Assembly (NCBI RefSeq): GCF_000716715.1
Contig: NZ_JNYJ01000008.1
Span: 246,429 to 310,428, forward strand
From: Dactylosporangium aurantiacum
Lineage (GTDB): Bacteria; Actinomycetota; Actinomycetes; Mycobacteriales; Micromonosporaceae
Length of the DNA: 64,000 nucleotides
Direction of reading: 5' to 3'
Below are positions 1 through 8,269 of the stretch, piece by piece. Numbering within the stretch: position 1 is the first letter of the stretch; each line of letters opens with the position of its first letter. The translations under genes were made by a program, and so were the position numbers. The notes beneath the pieces were generated by a model. It saw nothing but the letters and a program-made list of their open reading frames with translations. It did not search any database and was not told where the DNA came from.

Positions 1-481
1 GGCCGTACCGCAGCGTGTCCTCGTCGTCGAGGTCGGTCACCAGGCAGGTGACCGCGAGCCGGCCGTCGCGCATGCCGTTCTTCAGGCTGCCGGTGCCGCT
101 GGTCGTCCGGCCGGCCGTGTCCAGGGCCTCCGCCAGCGCGCACCACCGCCCGCCCCGCCGCTGGTCGGCCGCGCTGAGCAGGGCGTACACGACGCGGGAG
201 GCGCGCCGGGCGCCGCCGAGGAACGCGTCGGCGCGCTCCTGGCACCGCCGCTGCGCGTCATCGGCGCGCAGCAGCGCGATGACCTCCCAGTCGTGCGGCC
301 GCCCGCAGTCGACGGGGGCCAGGTGCTCGCCGAACTCCGGGATGCCCTGGACGGACGGCAGCGCCGCGAAGCAGCCCGGATCGCCCTCGCCGGATCCCGA
401 CGAGCGGGACATGCTGTGCCACAGCAGGACACCGGCGAGCACGAGCAGCCCGGCGATGTAGATCACGGCTCTGCGGGGCAT
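1..481 (-). CDS. Membrane-anchored septum-formation-like protein (partial, C-terminus beyond window)
   Basis: Reading leftward from an ATG at 481, the protein begins MPRRAVIYIAGLLVLAGVLL, one N-terminal membrane anchor or uncleaved signal, followed by a short Ser/Gly linker. The extracytoplasmic part carries the spaced pattern DPGCF ... PVDCGRPHDWEV ... RCQERADAF. This is the Cys / Cys-x-x-x-HD(x)E / Cys layout of the septum-formation (Septum_form) domain also seen in the gene at 8270-9160. The reading frame stays open to base 1, so the end lies outside the window. No enzyme activity is implied; family members are exported proteins of unknown biochemical role. The domain call rests on the motif pattern only. 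Confidence 0.6.
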   Translation of the reverse strand, partial: MPRRAVIYIAGLLVLAGVLLWHSMSRSSGSGEGDPGCFAALPSVQGIPEFGEHLAPVDCGRPHDWEVIALLRADDAQRRCQERADAFLGGARRASRVVYALLSAADQRRGGRWCALAEALDTAGRTTSGTGSLKNGMRDGRLAVTCLVTDLDDEDTLRYG

Positions 482-523
482 GACCGTGGACCGTAGCGGA
501 GACGGCCGGCGCGGACGACCCCT

Positions 524-1189
524 TTACGGCTGGGGCTGGAAGACCGGCAGCATCCTGGCCAGTTCCTCGCGCATGAGTGCCGCCGCGTCGTCGAAGCGCT
601 CCACGACGGTGGCGGTCTCACCGGTGCCGTCGCTGCCGACGAACCGCCACGAGCCGTCCGTCGACGAGGCGAGCGTCGCCCGGGCCGGGGTGGTGCCGCG
701 GGCGACGTCCTGCGCGGTGGAGGCGTTGAACGTGGCGACGGCGGGCCGGTGCCGGTGCAGGAACCGGTCGGCGACCGCCAGCAGCGGCTCACGCACGTCG
801 ACGTCGGCGCCGATCGGGGTGATGTCGTAGCAGCGGTACGCCCGCGCCGCGACCAGGAACCGGGTCATCTCCGCCTCGAACAGCAGCGCCCCGTCGGCGT
901 GGTCCTCCGCGGTGAGCGCGACCTGGATGAACGCGCGCGGGTGGTGCAGCCCGGCGGCGACCGCGGCCACCGCCGGCGCCATCTCCAGCTTCTGCCCGTC
1001 GACGGGGGCGGCGAGGTGGCGCAGCAGCAGCGACCCGAGGCCGGCGCTGAGCACCGCGTCGGCCCGGTCGGCGTCGGTGAGCCCGAGCAGCCGGGGCGCC
1101 TCCCCCGCCGGTCCGCCGCTGGCCAGCAGGAACGACAGCTCGGCGGCGGTCATGCTGAGGTGTTCGGTGGTCCCGTCCATGGCGTCCAT
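524..1189 (-). CDS. Hypothetical protein, about 221 aa
   Basis: A complete frame with normal actinobacterial codon use and no signal peptide or membrane segment. Several ATG codons lie near the front (1189, 1180, 1153); the longest is reported and the start is uncertain. The middle (AAVAAGLHHPRAFIQVAL) and the end (FDDAAALMREELARMLPVF) look like a mixed alpha/beta soluble fold. The general layout vaguely recalls ESX-secretion EspG-type chaperones (N-terminal Leu-rich segment, central hydrophobic strands, two-domain length), but I see no diagnostic motif and no WXG100 or ESX genes nearby, so no function is assigned. It lies between the partial membrane protein at 1-481 and the sigma-factor pair, all on the minus strand. 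Confidence 0.6.
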   Translation of the reverse strand: MDAMDGTTEHLSMTAAELSFLLASGGPAGEAPRLLGLTDADRADAVLSAGLGSLLLRHLAAPVDGQKLEMAPAVAAVAAGLHHPRAFIQVALTAEDHADGALLFEAEMTRFLVAARAYRCYDITPIGADVDVREPLLAVADRFLHRHRPAVATFNASTAQDVARGTTPARATLASSTDGSWRFVGSDGTGETATVVERFDDAAALMREELARMLPVFQPQP

Positions 1190-1251
1190 CCCGTCGCGCG
1201 TCGTGCCGTCGTCGTGGTGCTCAACGCCGGGCGGCCGATCGCGTCACGCGT

Positions 1252-2175
1252 TCAGGCGCGGCTGGCCTTTTTCGACCTGTCGCTCGACGGCTGCCCGTGC
1301 TGGCCGGTCTGCCCGGGCTGCCCTGGTTGGCCGGTCTGCCCGGGCTGGCCGGGCTGCCCGGGCTGGCCCGTTTGCCCGGGCTGGCCGGGCTGCGCGGGCT
1401 GCCCGGGCGCGGACGGGGTCAGCCCGCAGAAGCGCTCGATCCGGTCCTGGCCGCCCGCGGCGGCGGCGAGGGCCTGCAGGTCCGCCGGGTCCATCGGATC
1501 GCGGTGCGGGTCGTCGCGGACCTTCTCCCACTCCTTGCACAGGCGTTTCACGTCCGCCGCGGTGGTGGGGGCGGGGGCGGTCGACGGCTGCCGCACCGCC
1601 ACGGTCGGCGACCCGGCACGCACCGTCTGCCCCGGCTGCGGTTCCTTGCCCGTCGGGTCGCGCTGGTCGCCGGCGGGGCCGGGGACCTGGTCGATCCAGT
1701 CGTGCGCGGCCCGCTGCAGCGGCTCGGGCAGCCGGCCGGCACCCGCGGCGACCCCGGTGCCGGCGACGGCCGCGGCGGCGAACGCGGCGGCGAGGATCCC
1801 GACCCGGGCGCGGGCCGGCCGCGACCGCCGCGAGGTGACACCGGCGGCACCGCCGGCACCCTCGGCGGCGAGGCCGGCACGCTCAGCGGCGAGGCCGGCA
1901 CCCTCGGCGGCGGCGCCGGCGTCCATCCGGGCGCCCGCGCGGGAGGCGTCGGCCCGGGCGGCGTCGGCCCGCGCCTTCGCCCGGGCGGTGGCCTCGTCGA
2001 GGTACGCCTGGCGGAACGCGGCGACCGCGGCCCGCTCCCCCGCCAGCTCGTCGGGGCGGGCCGGGCCGGCCGCCGCCCGCAGCAGGGCGGCGACCGGGGA
2101 GTCGCCGGCGCCGCCGTCCAGCAGCCGCTGCGCCTCCGCCCTGGCCTGGGCCCGGCGCCGCCACCAGCCGCGCAT
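1252..2175 (-). CDS. Single-pass membrane protein with collagen-like PGQ tail, coupled to ECF sigma factor (putative anti-sigma or surface protein)
   Basis: A 307-residue protein starting MRGWWRRRAQARAEAQRLL. Residues 1-130 are cytoplasmic-looking, Ala/Arg-rich and probably helical, including a repeated AAEGAGLAAERAG stretch. One membrane segment follows (VGILAAAFAAAAVAGTGV). The external part contains a conserved-looking segment (VKRLCKEWEKV ... FCGLTPS) and ends in about 15 PGQ/TGQ triplets, then a basic tail. The ATG overlaps the TGA of the upstream sigma gene (TGATG), so the pair is translationally coupled. That position is where anti-sigma factors usually sit, but no zinc-binding HxxxCxxC or RsgI-type domain is visible, so an anti-sigma role is inference from context. 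The PGQ tail may extend through peptidoglycan. Confidence 0.75.
   Translation of the reverse strand: MRGWWRRRAQARAEAQRLLDGGAGDSPVAALLRAAAGPARPDELAGERAAVAAFRQAYLDEATARAKARADAARADASRAGARMDAGAAAEGAGLAAERAGLAAEGAGGAAGVTSRRSRPARARVGILAAAFAAAAVAGTGVAAGAGRLPEPLQRAAHDWIDQVPGPAGDQRDPTGKEPQPGQTVRAGSPTVAVRQPSTAPAPTTAADVKRLCKEWEKVRDDPHRDPMDPADLQALAAAAGGQDRIERFCGLTPSAPGQPAQPGQPGQTGQPGQPGQPGQTGQPGQPGQTGQHGQPSSDRSKKASRA
1292..1409 (-). repeat. Degenerate short tandem repeat encoding the PGQ/TGQ tail
   Basis: Internal DNA repetition with a 9-15 base periodicity (variants of CCCGGGCTGGCCGG on the plus strand) inside the preceding gene. It encodes alternating PGQ and TGQ triplets. In-frame repeats of this sort are prone to slippage, so the tail length probably varies between strains. 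Confidence 0.7.
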
Positions 2176-2783
2176 CAGGCCCCCTCCAGGTGCGGGTGGG
2201 GCAGGTCGGCGCCGGTCGGGCCGACCGCGACCCGGCGGGAGCGGACCTGCGGGTGCGCGGCGAGGCGGCGCAACCCCCGCATCGCGGCGATGCGGACCGC
2301 GCCGGGGCGCTTGCCGAGTACCTCGGCGGTGCCGGCGACGTCGAGGCCCGCCACGACCCGCAGCAGCACCGCCTCGGCCTGGTCGGGCGGCAGCTCGCCG
2401 ATGAGCCGCAGCGCCCACTCGGTGCCGGCGTGCTCGAGGACCTCCGCGGCGGCGTCCGGCGCGGGCCGGCCCGGCTCGACCTGGTCGCGGCTCTCCTCGC
2501 GGCGGCGCCACGCCCGCCGGACGTCGTCGATCGCGCGGTGCCGGGCCACGCGGAACAGCCATACCCGGAACGCCGTGGCATCCCCGGCGAAGCGGGGCAG
2601 ATCCCGCACGACCTGGAGCCACGTCTCGGACGCGACATCCTCCGCCGCGTCGCCGCACACGGCGTGCAGGTACCGTAGGAGGGCCGGCTGCAGGGCGCGC
2701 CACAGCACGGCGAAACCGGTCTCGTCACCACCGGCCGCGGCCCGCAACGGCGCGGCGAGGTCGGCGTCACGCACCGGCGTCAC
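2175..2783 (-). CDS. RNA polymerase sigma factor, ECF family
   Basis: About 202 residues from a GTG at 2783; GTGs at 2774 and 2870 are alternatives and no strong ribosome site decides between them. Sigma-70 region 2 is visible (LLRYLHAVCGDAAEDVASETWLQ, then FRVWLFRVARHRAIDDVRR, the region 2.3/2.4 helix). Region 4 follows (LPPDQAEAVLLRVVAGLDVAGTAEVLGKRPGAVRIAAMRGLRRL), with a helix-turn-helix. There is no C-terminal SnoaL-type extension. Its stop codon overlaps the start of the membrane protein at 1252-2175, a classical sigma/anti-sigma arrangement. The target regulon cannot be read from the sequence. Confidence 0.9.
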   Translation of the reverse strand: MTPVRDADLAAPLRAAAGGDETGFAVLWRALQPALLRYLHAVCGDAAEDVASETWLQVVRDLPRFAGDATAFRVWLFRVARHRAIDDVRRAWRRREESRDQVEPGRPAPDAAAEVLEHAGTEWALRLIGELPPDQAEAVLLRVVAGLDVAGTAEVLGKRPGAVRIAAMRGLRRLAAHPQVRSRRVAVGPTGADLPHPHLEGA

Positions 2784-2887
2784 CGACCGGGTGTAACGCG
2801 CGGTGAGCGCGGGCCGCCCCTTGAGGGACGAGCACCATCCGCGCACCGAGGGGGACCACCGTTGACGCACCGACTGCAGGAGCGGAC

Positions 2888-3238
2888 ATGACCGACGCCA
2901 TCGCGACCGGCACGGTCGACGGCTGTGTCGTGGTCACGCCCACCGGCGCTCTCGACGTCGCCACGTCGCCGGCGTTGCACACCTGGGTGCACCGCTGTCT
3001 GGACGAGGGCGCGACGCGGCTGGTGCTGGACCTGTCGGAGGTGGAGTTCATCGACTCCACAGCATTGCGGGTCCTCGTGTCCGTGCACAAGCGGTTGCGG
3101 GAAACCGAATCGGGTGGATTCGCCGTGGTGTGCCCGCATGCTCGGATCCGGCGGATCTTCGACCTGACGGCACTGGACCGGGTCCTCACCCTGACCGACA
3201 CCGTCGACGAGGCAGTGATCGCCCTCAAGGCGCCCTGA
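2888..3238 (+). CDS. STAS-domain anti-sigma factor antagonist
   Basis: A single-domain protein of 116 residues matching the SpoIIAA/RsbV family. It has an N-terminal beta strand (GCVVVTPTGALDVATSPAL), then LVLDLSEVEFIDSTALRVLVSVHKRL, in which the Ser of IDSTAL is the usual phosphorylation site of the switch kinase/anti-sigma factor. Dephosphorylated members bind an RsbW-like kinase and free a SigB/SigF-type sigma factor. The ATG is preceded by a good ribosome site (CAGGAG, 2876-2881). No cognate kinase is adjacent. The only SigF-like gene here is about 60 kb away at 63544, so pairing is not implied. It is divergent from the ECF sigma operon. Confidence 0.92.
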   Translation: MTDAIATGTVDGCVVVTPTGALDVATSPALHTWVHRCLDEGATRLVLDLSEVEFIDSTALRVLVSVHKRLRETESGGFAVVCPHARIRRIFDLTALDRVLTLTDTVDEAVIALKAP

Positions 3239-3307
3239 CCAGCGCCGACCCACCCGGTCGCGGCCGCCGTCCGGCGCCCTGACCAGCACCGGCCCGCCGG
3301 GTCGCGG
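3231..3307. repeat. Imperfect 33-bp tandem duplication over the STAS stop codon
   Basis: Bases 3231-3263 and 3275-3307 are near-identical 33-mers starting CGCCCTGACCAGC, with four differences and a 44-base offset. The first copy contains the last codons and TGA of the STAS gene. This is a local duplication rather than a known element. Confidence 0.7.
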
Positions 3308-3347
3308 CGCCGGCGCGGCGTCGTGACCCGGGCCGGTCCGCCGCTTG

Positions 3348-4007
3348 TCACCGGCCACCCACCCCGGCCTCGGACGGCACCGGCCGGGGGTGGCGGATGC
3401 CCGGGTGGCCGGGCGGCAGGCTCCGGCGCAGCACCCACCAGCTCGCCGCCAGGCACGCCGCGACCAGCGGCCAGGTCAGCACCATCTGTGCCGTGCCCAG
3501 CCACACCACCAGACCCGCCCACCACAGCGGCACGAAGATCAGCAGGCGGACGAGGTACTGCGCGACCCACACCCAGCTCGCCGCCTGGTACGCCCGCAGC
3601 AGCCCGGGATCCCGGCGCCACCTGGTCCGCTGGCCCAGCACGGTGCCGGCGACCACGCCCAGCAACGGCCACCGCACCAGGACGCTGCCGGCCCAGGCGA
3701 GCGCGCTCGCGGCGTTGGTCAGCAGCCGCACCAGGAAGAAGTCCTCGGCCCGGCCGGTGCGCAGCGCGACGATCGCGCCGAGGCACACCAGCAGCAGGCT
3801 GACCGTGGTCGCGGCCGGCGCCCTGCCCTGCCGCAGCCGCCACGCCGCGACGGCCGCACCGGCGAGCACGGCGGTCCCGGCGCCGAGCGCGATCGACCGG
3901 CCGCCGGCGAGCCAGCCCGCGGTGAACCCGACCACGGGCACGACACTGTCCAGCGCGGCCCGGCGCCCGCCGAGCAGCTCGGCGAGTGACTCGTCCCCGT
4001 CGCGCAC
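3348..4007 (-). CDS. DUF3159 family membrane protein
   Basis: A 219-residue integral membrane protein. I chose the GTG at 4007 because GGAGGG lies nine bases upstream; longer upstream starts would run into low-complexity coding and the previous gene. It begins VRDGDESLAELLGGRRAALDS and has five to six hydrophobic segments (VVPVVGFTAGWLAGG, TVSLLLVCLGAIVAL, WPLLGVVAGTVLGQR, YLVRLLIFVPLWWAG, WPLVAACLAASWWVL). The N-terminal LAELLGGxRGALDxxxPVxxFxxxW pattern is the DUF3159 signature. Actinobacterial members often sit near potassium-channel or TRAM genes; here it is downstream of a FUSC protein on the same strand. Function is unknown. Confidence 0.82.
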   Translation of the reverse strand: MRDGDESLAELLGGRRAALDSVVPVVGFTAGWLAGGRSIALGAGTAVLAGAAVAAWRLRQGRAPAATTVSLLLVCLGAIVALRTGRAEDFFLVRLLTNAASALAWAGSVLVRWPLLGVVAGTVLGQRTRWRRDPGLLRAYQAASWVWVAQYLVRLLIFVPLWWAGLVVWLGTAQMVLTWPLVAACLAASWWVLRRSLPPGHPGIRHPRPVPSEAGVGGR

Positions 4008-4128
4008 CGTCCACGCCCTCCAGCCACCGTCCGCGCCCACCGGACCCCGGCAGCCCAGGTTAGCCTGCCCACCGGCACCGCCGCCGCACGCCGGGTCCGG
4101 CCGCGGCGCACCGGCCGCGGGGCGCGGG

Positions 4129-5346
4129 TCACGACCGGGGCAGGGTGTCGGGGTCGATGAGCGCCTCGGCATCCTCGCCGACGATGTCCTGGCGCAGCTG
4201 GTCGAGCCGGCCCAGCAGGCTGACGGAGTCCAGGACCGCGACCGCGCTCGGGAACACCGTGTGCACGTCCTCGACGGCGGCGGTCAGCGCCTCCCGCAGC
4301 GCCGTGTCGTCCGGCCGGGCGCCGTCGATCCGGTCGCTGAGCAGCACCGCAAGGGCCCGCAGCAGCGCCGTCAGGGTCGCCCGCTCCAGCGCCGGCACCG
4401 GCCCGGGCCGGTCGTACAGCCGGTCGGCCGCCAGCGACACGGACCGCACCTGCAGCGTGACCCGCACCAGGAACACCTGGTCGTCGCGCAGCGCCGCGAC
4501 CCGCTGCCGGTGCCGGCCGGCGCCCACGTTGAACCTGACCGTCTCCTCGGCCCCGGCGAGCTCCGCGGCGGCGGTCGCGCTGAGCTCGGTCAGCTCCCGC
4601 GCCTCGGCGATCCAGTCGTGCCGCTGCGCCAGCGCCGCCATGACCGGCTCACCGGCGCGCCGCTCCAGCTCGTCGGCCATGTCCAGCAGGATCGTCACGC
4701 TCGCCGCCGCCCACGTCTCCAGTGCCTCGCGCACCCGCCGCAGCCGCGGGCGTTCCGGCACGACCACGGCGACGACCAGCCCGACGACGCTGCCGATGGC
4801 GACGTCGGCGAAGCGCCACTGGCCGTACCCCTTGGCGACCGGGGCCAGCACGAGCACCGCGATCATCGCGATGGTGAGCTGGTTGCGCGCCAGCGGCGTG
4901 TTGGTGACCTGCCGCGCGACGACCAGCGCGGCGAGCGCGCCGAGCGCCAGCGACCACCAGGTGAGCCCGAGCAGCCGCACCCAGCCGATCGCCAGGACCG
5001 TGCCGACCAGGTTCGCGAACAGCAGCTGCAGGCCGGTGGCCAGGGAGCCGTAGACGCTGGCCTGCAGCGTCAGGATCGCCACGATCGGCGCGAACAGCAC
5101 CGCCACGTTGTCCCCGAGCTGCCTCGCCAGGACCCACGCCACGGTCGCCGCGACGGTGGTCTTCACGACGGTCAGCCAGCTCGGCCGGCTCTTCGGCACG
5201 CTCCCCAGCAGCGCCCCGAGCGGCTCGGTGACCAGTGCCCCGGATCTCGACACGGATCTCGGCAGCGGCTTCGGCAGTGGCTTCAACCAGGGCTTCAACC
5301 AGGGCTTGGGCGGGGCAGGATCCACGTCGCCCAACGCTACCGCCAC
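4129..5346 (-). CDS. FUSC-family (aromatic-acid-exporter-like) membrane protein
   Basis: A 405-residue protein starting at a GTG. After an odd N-terminus with four Lys-Pro-rich repeats (KPWLKPWLKPLPKPLPR) comes a block of six hydrophobic segments (KTTVAATVAWVLARQL ... FAPIVAILTLQASVYGS ... GLQLLFANLVGTVLAIGWV ... LTIAMIAVLVLAPVAKGYG ... VGLVVAVVVPERPR). A cytosolic helical region of about 200 residues follows. This half-size FUSC_2/ArAE_1-like architecture is typical of actinobacterial relatives of AaeB/YeeA exporters. The substrate is unknown. The gene is divergent from the phosphatase gene at 5366 with only 19 bases between starts, so their promoters must overlap the coding ends. Confidence 0.8.
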   Translation of the reverse strand: MAVALGDVDPAPPKPWLKPWLKPLPKPLPRSVSRSGALVTEPLGALLGSVPKSRPSWLTVVKTTVAATVAWVLARQLGDNVAVLFAPIVAILTLQASVYGSLATGLQLLFANLVGTVLAIGWVRLLGLTWWSLALGALAALVVARQVTNTPLARNQLTIAMIAVLVLAPVAKGYGQWRFADVAIGSVVGLVVAVVVPERPRLRRVREALETWAAASVTILLDMADELERRAGEPVMAALAQRHDWIAEARELTELSATAAAELAGAEETVRFNVGAGRHRQRVAALRDDQVFLVRVTLQVRSVSLAADRLYDRPGPVPALERATLTALLRALAVLLSDRIDGARPDDTALREALTAAVEDVHTVFPSAVAVLDSVSLLGRLDQLRQDIVGEDAEALIDPDTLPRS

Positions 5347-5365
5347 ACCCGATAGGGTCGCAGGC

Positions 5366-6097
5366 GTGCGCAGCTACGACCACCCGAACCTGTTCAACTT
5401 CCGCGACCTCGGCGGCTACCGGGGGCGCGGCGGCCGCACGGTGCGCTGGCGGCGGCTGTTCCGCTCCGACTCGCTGAGCCGCATCGACCCGGCCGACGCG
5501 GCGTCGTTCACCGCGCTCGGCGTGCGCACCGTCATCGACCTGCGCCGCCCCCGCGAGGTCGCCCGCGACGGCCGGGTGCCCGAGTTCGCCGGGCTCACGT
5601 ACCACCACCTGCACCCGGAGCACGCCGAGTGGGAGGACACAGGCGACCACGACGAGCCCAGCGACGCGCGCTGGCTGGCCAACCGCTACCTGGACATCGC
5701 CACCTCGGGCGCCGCCGCGGTGGTCGCCGCGGTCGGGGTCATCGCCGAGGCCGACAACGCGCCGGTGGTCGTGCACTGCGTCGCCGGCAAGGACCGCACC
5801 GGGGTCGTGGCGGCCCTCACGCTCGCCGCGCTCGGCGTCGCCGAGCAGGACATCGCCGAGGACTACGCGCTGACCGGCGCGGCGACCGGCCGCGCCATGG
5901 CGCACCTGCGCCGCAGCGACCCGCACCTGGCGGCGATGCCGGAGCGGTACCTGGCCTGCCCCGCCGAGGCGATGCTGCTGTTCCTGCGCGACCTGGACCA
6001 CCGGCACGGCTCCGTGCGCGGCTACCTGCTGGAGCACGGCCTGACCGGCGCGCACCTGGCGGCGCTGGAGGCGCACCTGCTGCAGGACCCGGCCTGA
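5366..6097 (+). CDS. Tyrosine-protein phosphatase (Y_phosphatase3 family)
   Basis: A 243-residue protein from a GTG at 5366, preceded by an AGG-rich leader. It shows the family's N-terminal signature (NLFNFRDLGGYRGRGGRTVRWRRLFRSD), the strand ALGVRTVIDLRRPREV, and the catalytic P-loop VHCVAGKDRTGVVAAL. The nucleophile Cys and Arg are in the order C-x5-R. The C-terminal half is the usual helical lid. Related enzymes dephosphorylate phosphotyrosine proteins or phosphoinositides; the substrate here is unknown. It is probably monocistronic. Confidence 0.93.
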   Translation: MRSYDHPNLFNFRDLGGYRGRGGRTVRWRRLFRSDSLSRIDPADAASFTALGVRTVIDLRRPREVARDGRVPEFAGLTYHHLHPEHAEWEDTGDHDEPSDARWLANRYLDIATSGAAAVVAAVGVIAEADNAPVVVHCVAGKDRTGVVAALTLAALGVAEQDIAEDYALTGAATGRAMAHLRRSDPHLAAMPERYLACPAEAMLLFLRDLDHRHGSVRGYLLEHGLTGAHLAALEAHLLQDPA

Positions 6098-6199
6098 GGC
6101 CGCGCGCCGCGCCCCACCGGGGCTGACCAGGCCCGCCGGCCGGGACGTGGCCTGTATCCGACACCTGCGTGAGGGCCTCCGGCCGCTACCGTAAGGGAC

Positions 6200-7681
6200 A
6201 TGATCGGCTCCACCGGATCGCCGGCCTCCGGGGCGTCCCCCGCCCCCGCGGTGCCGGCGCCTGACGCCCCCCGCACCGGCACCGCCCGCGCCGCCGCCCC
6301 CGCGGTGCCCGACGTGGTCCGCGCCGGCGGCTGGTCGGCGCCGGAGGCGTTGCGCGCCGAAGGGGCCCAGCGCCGCGCCGGCACCCCCGTCAAGGCCCTC
6401 ACCGAGCTGCGGCCCGCCACCGGCCGCGACCCCGTCGCCGTCACCGCCGCGTCCAACGCCGGACGGGTCGCGCAGCTCGTGCCGATCCGCATCGGCCGGA
6501 TGATCAGCTCACCGTTCGCGTTCCTGCGCGGCTCCGCCGCCGTGATGGCCGCCGACCTCGCCGCCAACACCGCCGACACCGGCCTGCACGGCTACGTCTG
6601 CGGCGACGCGCACGCCGCCAACTTCGGCTTCTACGCCTCCCCGGAACGCCGCCTCGTCATGGACGTCAACGACTTCGACGAGACCGTCGTCGGCCCCTGG
6701 GACTGGGACCTCAAACGGCTCACCGCCAGCATCGTGAGCGCCGGCCGCGAGGCGGGCCTGCCCGACGACGAGTGCCGCGACGCCGCCCGCGACTGCGCCA
6801 CCGGCTACCGCACCGCCCTCGCCGAGCTCGCCGACATGCCGCTGCTGGACGCGTACTACCTCACCACGGACCACTCGACGCTGGAGCACTTCGGCATCGG
6901 CGACCTCGTCGACACCTTCGACCGGGTCCGCAAGAAGGCGAAGAAGAACACCAGCCGCCGCGTGGCGCAGAAGTTCACCCAGCGCCTCGACCACGACGCG
7001 TGGCGCTTCACCCCGGACCCGCCGATCCTGGTCCCGCTCGAGTCGGCCGAGGCGTACCCGGTCATCGAGTCCCTCGACGGCTACGCCGCCACCCTCGACG
7101 AGGAGATCCGCGCCCTGTTCGGCCGCTACGCCGTCGTCGACGTGGCGCACCGCATCGTCGGCCTCGGCAGCGTCGGCTACCGCTCGTACGTGGTGCTGCT
7201 GCACGGCAACGGCGACGAGGCCCTCGTGCTGCAGGTCAAGCAGGCTCGCGCCTCCGCCCTCGCCCCCTACCTGCCGCCGGTGCCCGACCAGCACGCCGGC
7301 GAACGCGTCGTGCGCGGCCAGCGCTGGATGCAGACGGTCAGCGACGTCCTGCTCGGCTGGACCAGCATCGACGGGCAGCCGTACCTGGTCCGCCAGTTCC
7401 GCGACATGAAGGGCAGCATCGACCCGACCACCCTGCGCGCCGGCCAGCTCGACGACTACGCCCGCGTCTGCGGTGTCGTCCTGGCCCGCGCCCACGCCCA
7501 GTCCATCGACCCCCGCACCCTGTCCGGCTACTGCGGCGCCCCCGACACCGCCGACGGCGACGAGTTCGACGCGGCGTTCGCCACGTTCGCGGTCGCCTAC
7601 GCCGACCAGACCGAGGCCGACCACGCCGCCCTCGTCGCCGCCGTCAGCGCCGGCACACTGCCCGCGGTGACCGGCGTCTGA
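6200..7681 (+). CDS. DUF2252 domain-containing protein
   Basis: A 493-residue soluble protein. A low-complexity Pro/Ala-rich N-terminus (about 50 residues) precedes the DUF2252 core: MISSPFAFLRGSAAVMAADL, the kinase-like loop GYVCGDAHAANFGFYASPE, DVNDFDETVVGPWDWDLKRL, VDVAHRIVGLGSVGYRSYVVLLHG and VLQVKQARASALAPYL. The family has a distant aminoglycoside-phosphotransferase-like fold but no assigned substrate. GDAHxxNFG and NDFDE correspond to the catalytic and metal loops of that fold. It is probably monocistronic. The downstream gap to 7798 shows no obvious regulatory structure beyond GC-rich short repeats. Confidence 0.9.
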   Translation: MIGSTGSPASGASPAPAVPAPDAPRTGTARAAAPAVPDVVRAGGWSAPEALRAEGAQRRAGTPVKALTELRPATGRDPVAVTAASNAGRVAQLVPIRIGRMISSPFAFLRGSAAVMAADLAANTADTGLHGYVCGDAHAANFGFYASPERRLVMDVNDFDETVVGPWDWDLKRLTASIVSAGREAGLPDDECRDAARDCATGYRTALAELADMPLLDAYYLTTDHSTLEHFGIGDLVDTFDRVRKKAKKNTSRRVAQKFTQRLDHDAWRFTPDPPILVPLESAEAYPVIESLDGYAATLDEEIRALFGRYAVVDVAHRIVGLGSVGYRSYVVLLHGNGDEALVLQVKQARASALAPYLPPVPDQHAGERVVRGQRWMQTVSDVLLGWTSIDGQPYLVRQFRDMKGSIDPTTLRAGQLDDYARVCGVVLARAHAQSIDPRTLSGYCGAPDTADGDEFDAAFATFAVAYADQTEADHAALVAAVSAGTLPAVTGV

Positions 7682-7798
7682 GCGGTCCGCCGGCGCGCGC
7701 CGCCCGCGCCGGGCCGGCCGCTTCCTGGAAAGGCTCTTGTGATGGTGCACCGCTGCTGACACACTGCCCGAGCGCGCGTTCGCGGGGGAGGCAGAAAC

Positions 7799-8268
7799 GT
7801 GGTGCGTTTCAACGTGGTGGCCGTGCCGGCCCTGCGGCTGGTGGCGGCCGCCGGCTGCGCGCCGGCGCCGGAGGGCGGCGACCGCGACCTCGTCGACGAC
7901 CGGGCGATGCCGGCCGCGGCGAAGGTGCCGCAGCCGCAGGCCGGTGACTGCTGGAGCACCGACGCCACCGAGGTGTCCGACGTCGTCGCCGCGCCGGGGC
8001 GGGTGGTGCGGGCGCCCTGCGAGCACACGCACAGCCGGCCGACGACGAGACCATGCAGGCGGCGTACGACGACGCCGGCTGGGACAAGCTCCGCGGCTTC
8101 ACCGGCAGCCCCACCAGCGTGCTGGACAAGGCCGACGTCCGGTACGGGTACTGGATGGCGGGCGGCGAGGACGAGTAGCGGTCGGGCCTGCGCACGGCCC
8201 GCTGCCGCGTGATGCTGACGAAGAGGATCACCAGGTCATTGAAGAGCAACGGAAGCGCGGCGATCTGA
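7799..8268 (+). pseudogene. Decayed paralogue of the septum-formation-like lipoprotein gene
   Basis: The first 75 or so codons (lipoprotein-type signal ending in AAAGC, then DRDLVDDRAMPAAAKVPQPQ and AGDCW) match the start of the intact gene at 8270. The matching reading frame then jumps: the next homologous stretch (DETMQAAYDDAGWDKLRGFTGSPTSVLDKADVRYGYW) equals the intact protein's C-terminal domain but lies in another frame, so a large middle part is missing. In that frame a TAG replaces the Trp/Lys region after GGEDE. Recognisable C-terminal codons (ARCRVMLTKRITRSLK) follow, with a final TGA at 8266-8268, two bases before the ATG of the intact gene. A deletion plus frameshift plus nonsense codon make it non-functional. 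Confidence 0.85.
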
Positions 8269-8269
8269 G

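Noticed and set aside
749..2404. Plus-strand frame of about 550 codons
   Set aside because: Antisense to the hypothetical gene, the PGQ membrane protein and the sigma factor; a CPGWPGCPG repeat is just the complement of the PGQ-coding DNA.
3397..5355. Open frame of about 650 codons on the plus strand
   Set aside because: Antisense to the DUF3159 and FUSC genes; His/Gln/Arg-rich translation without domains.
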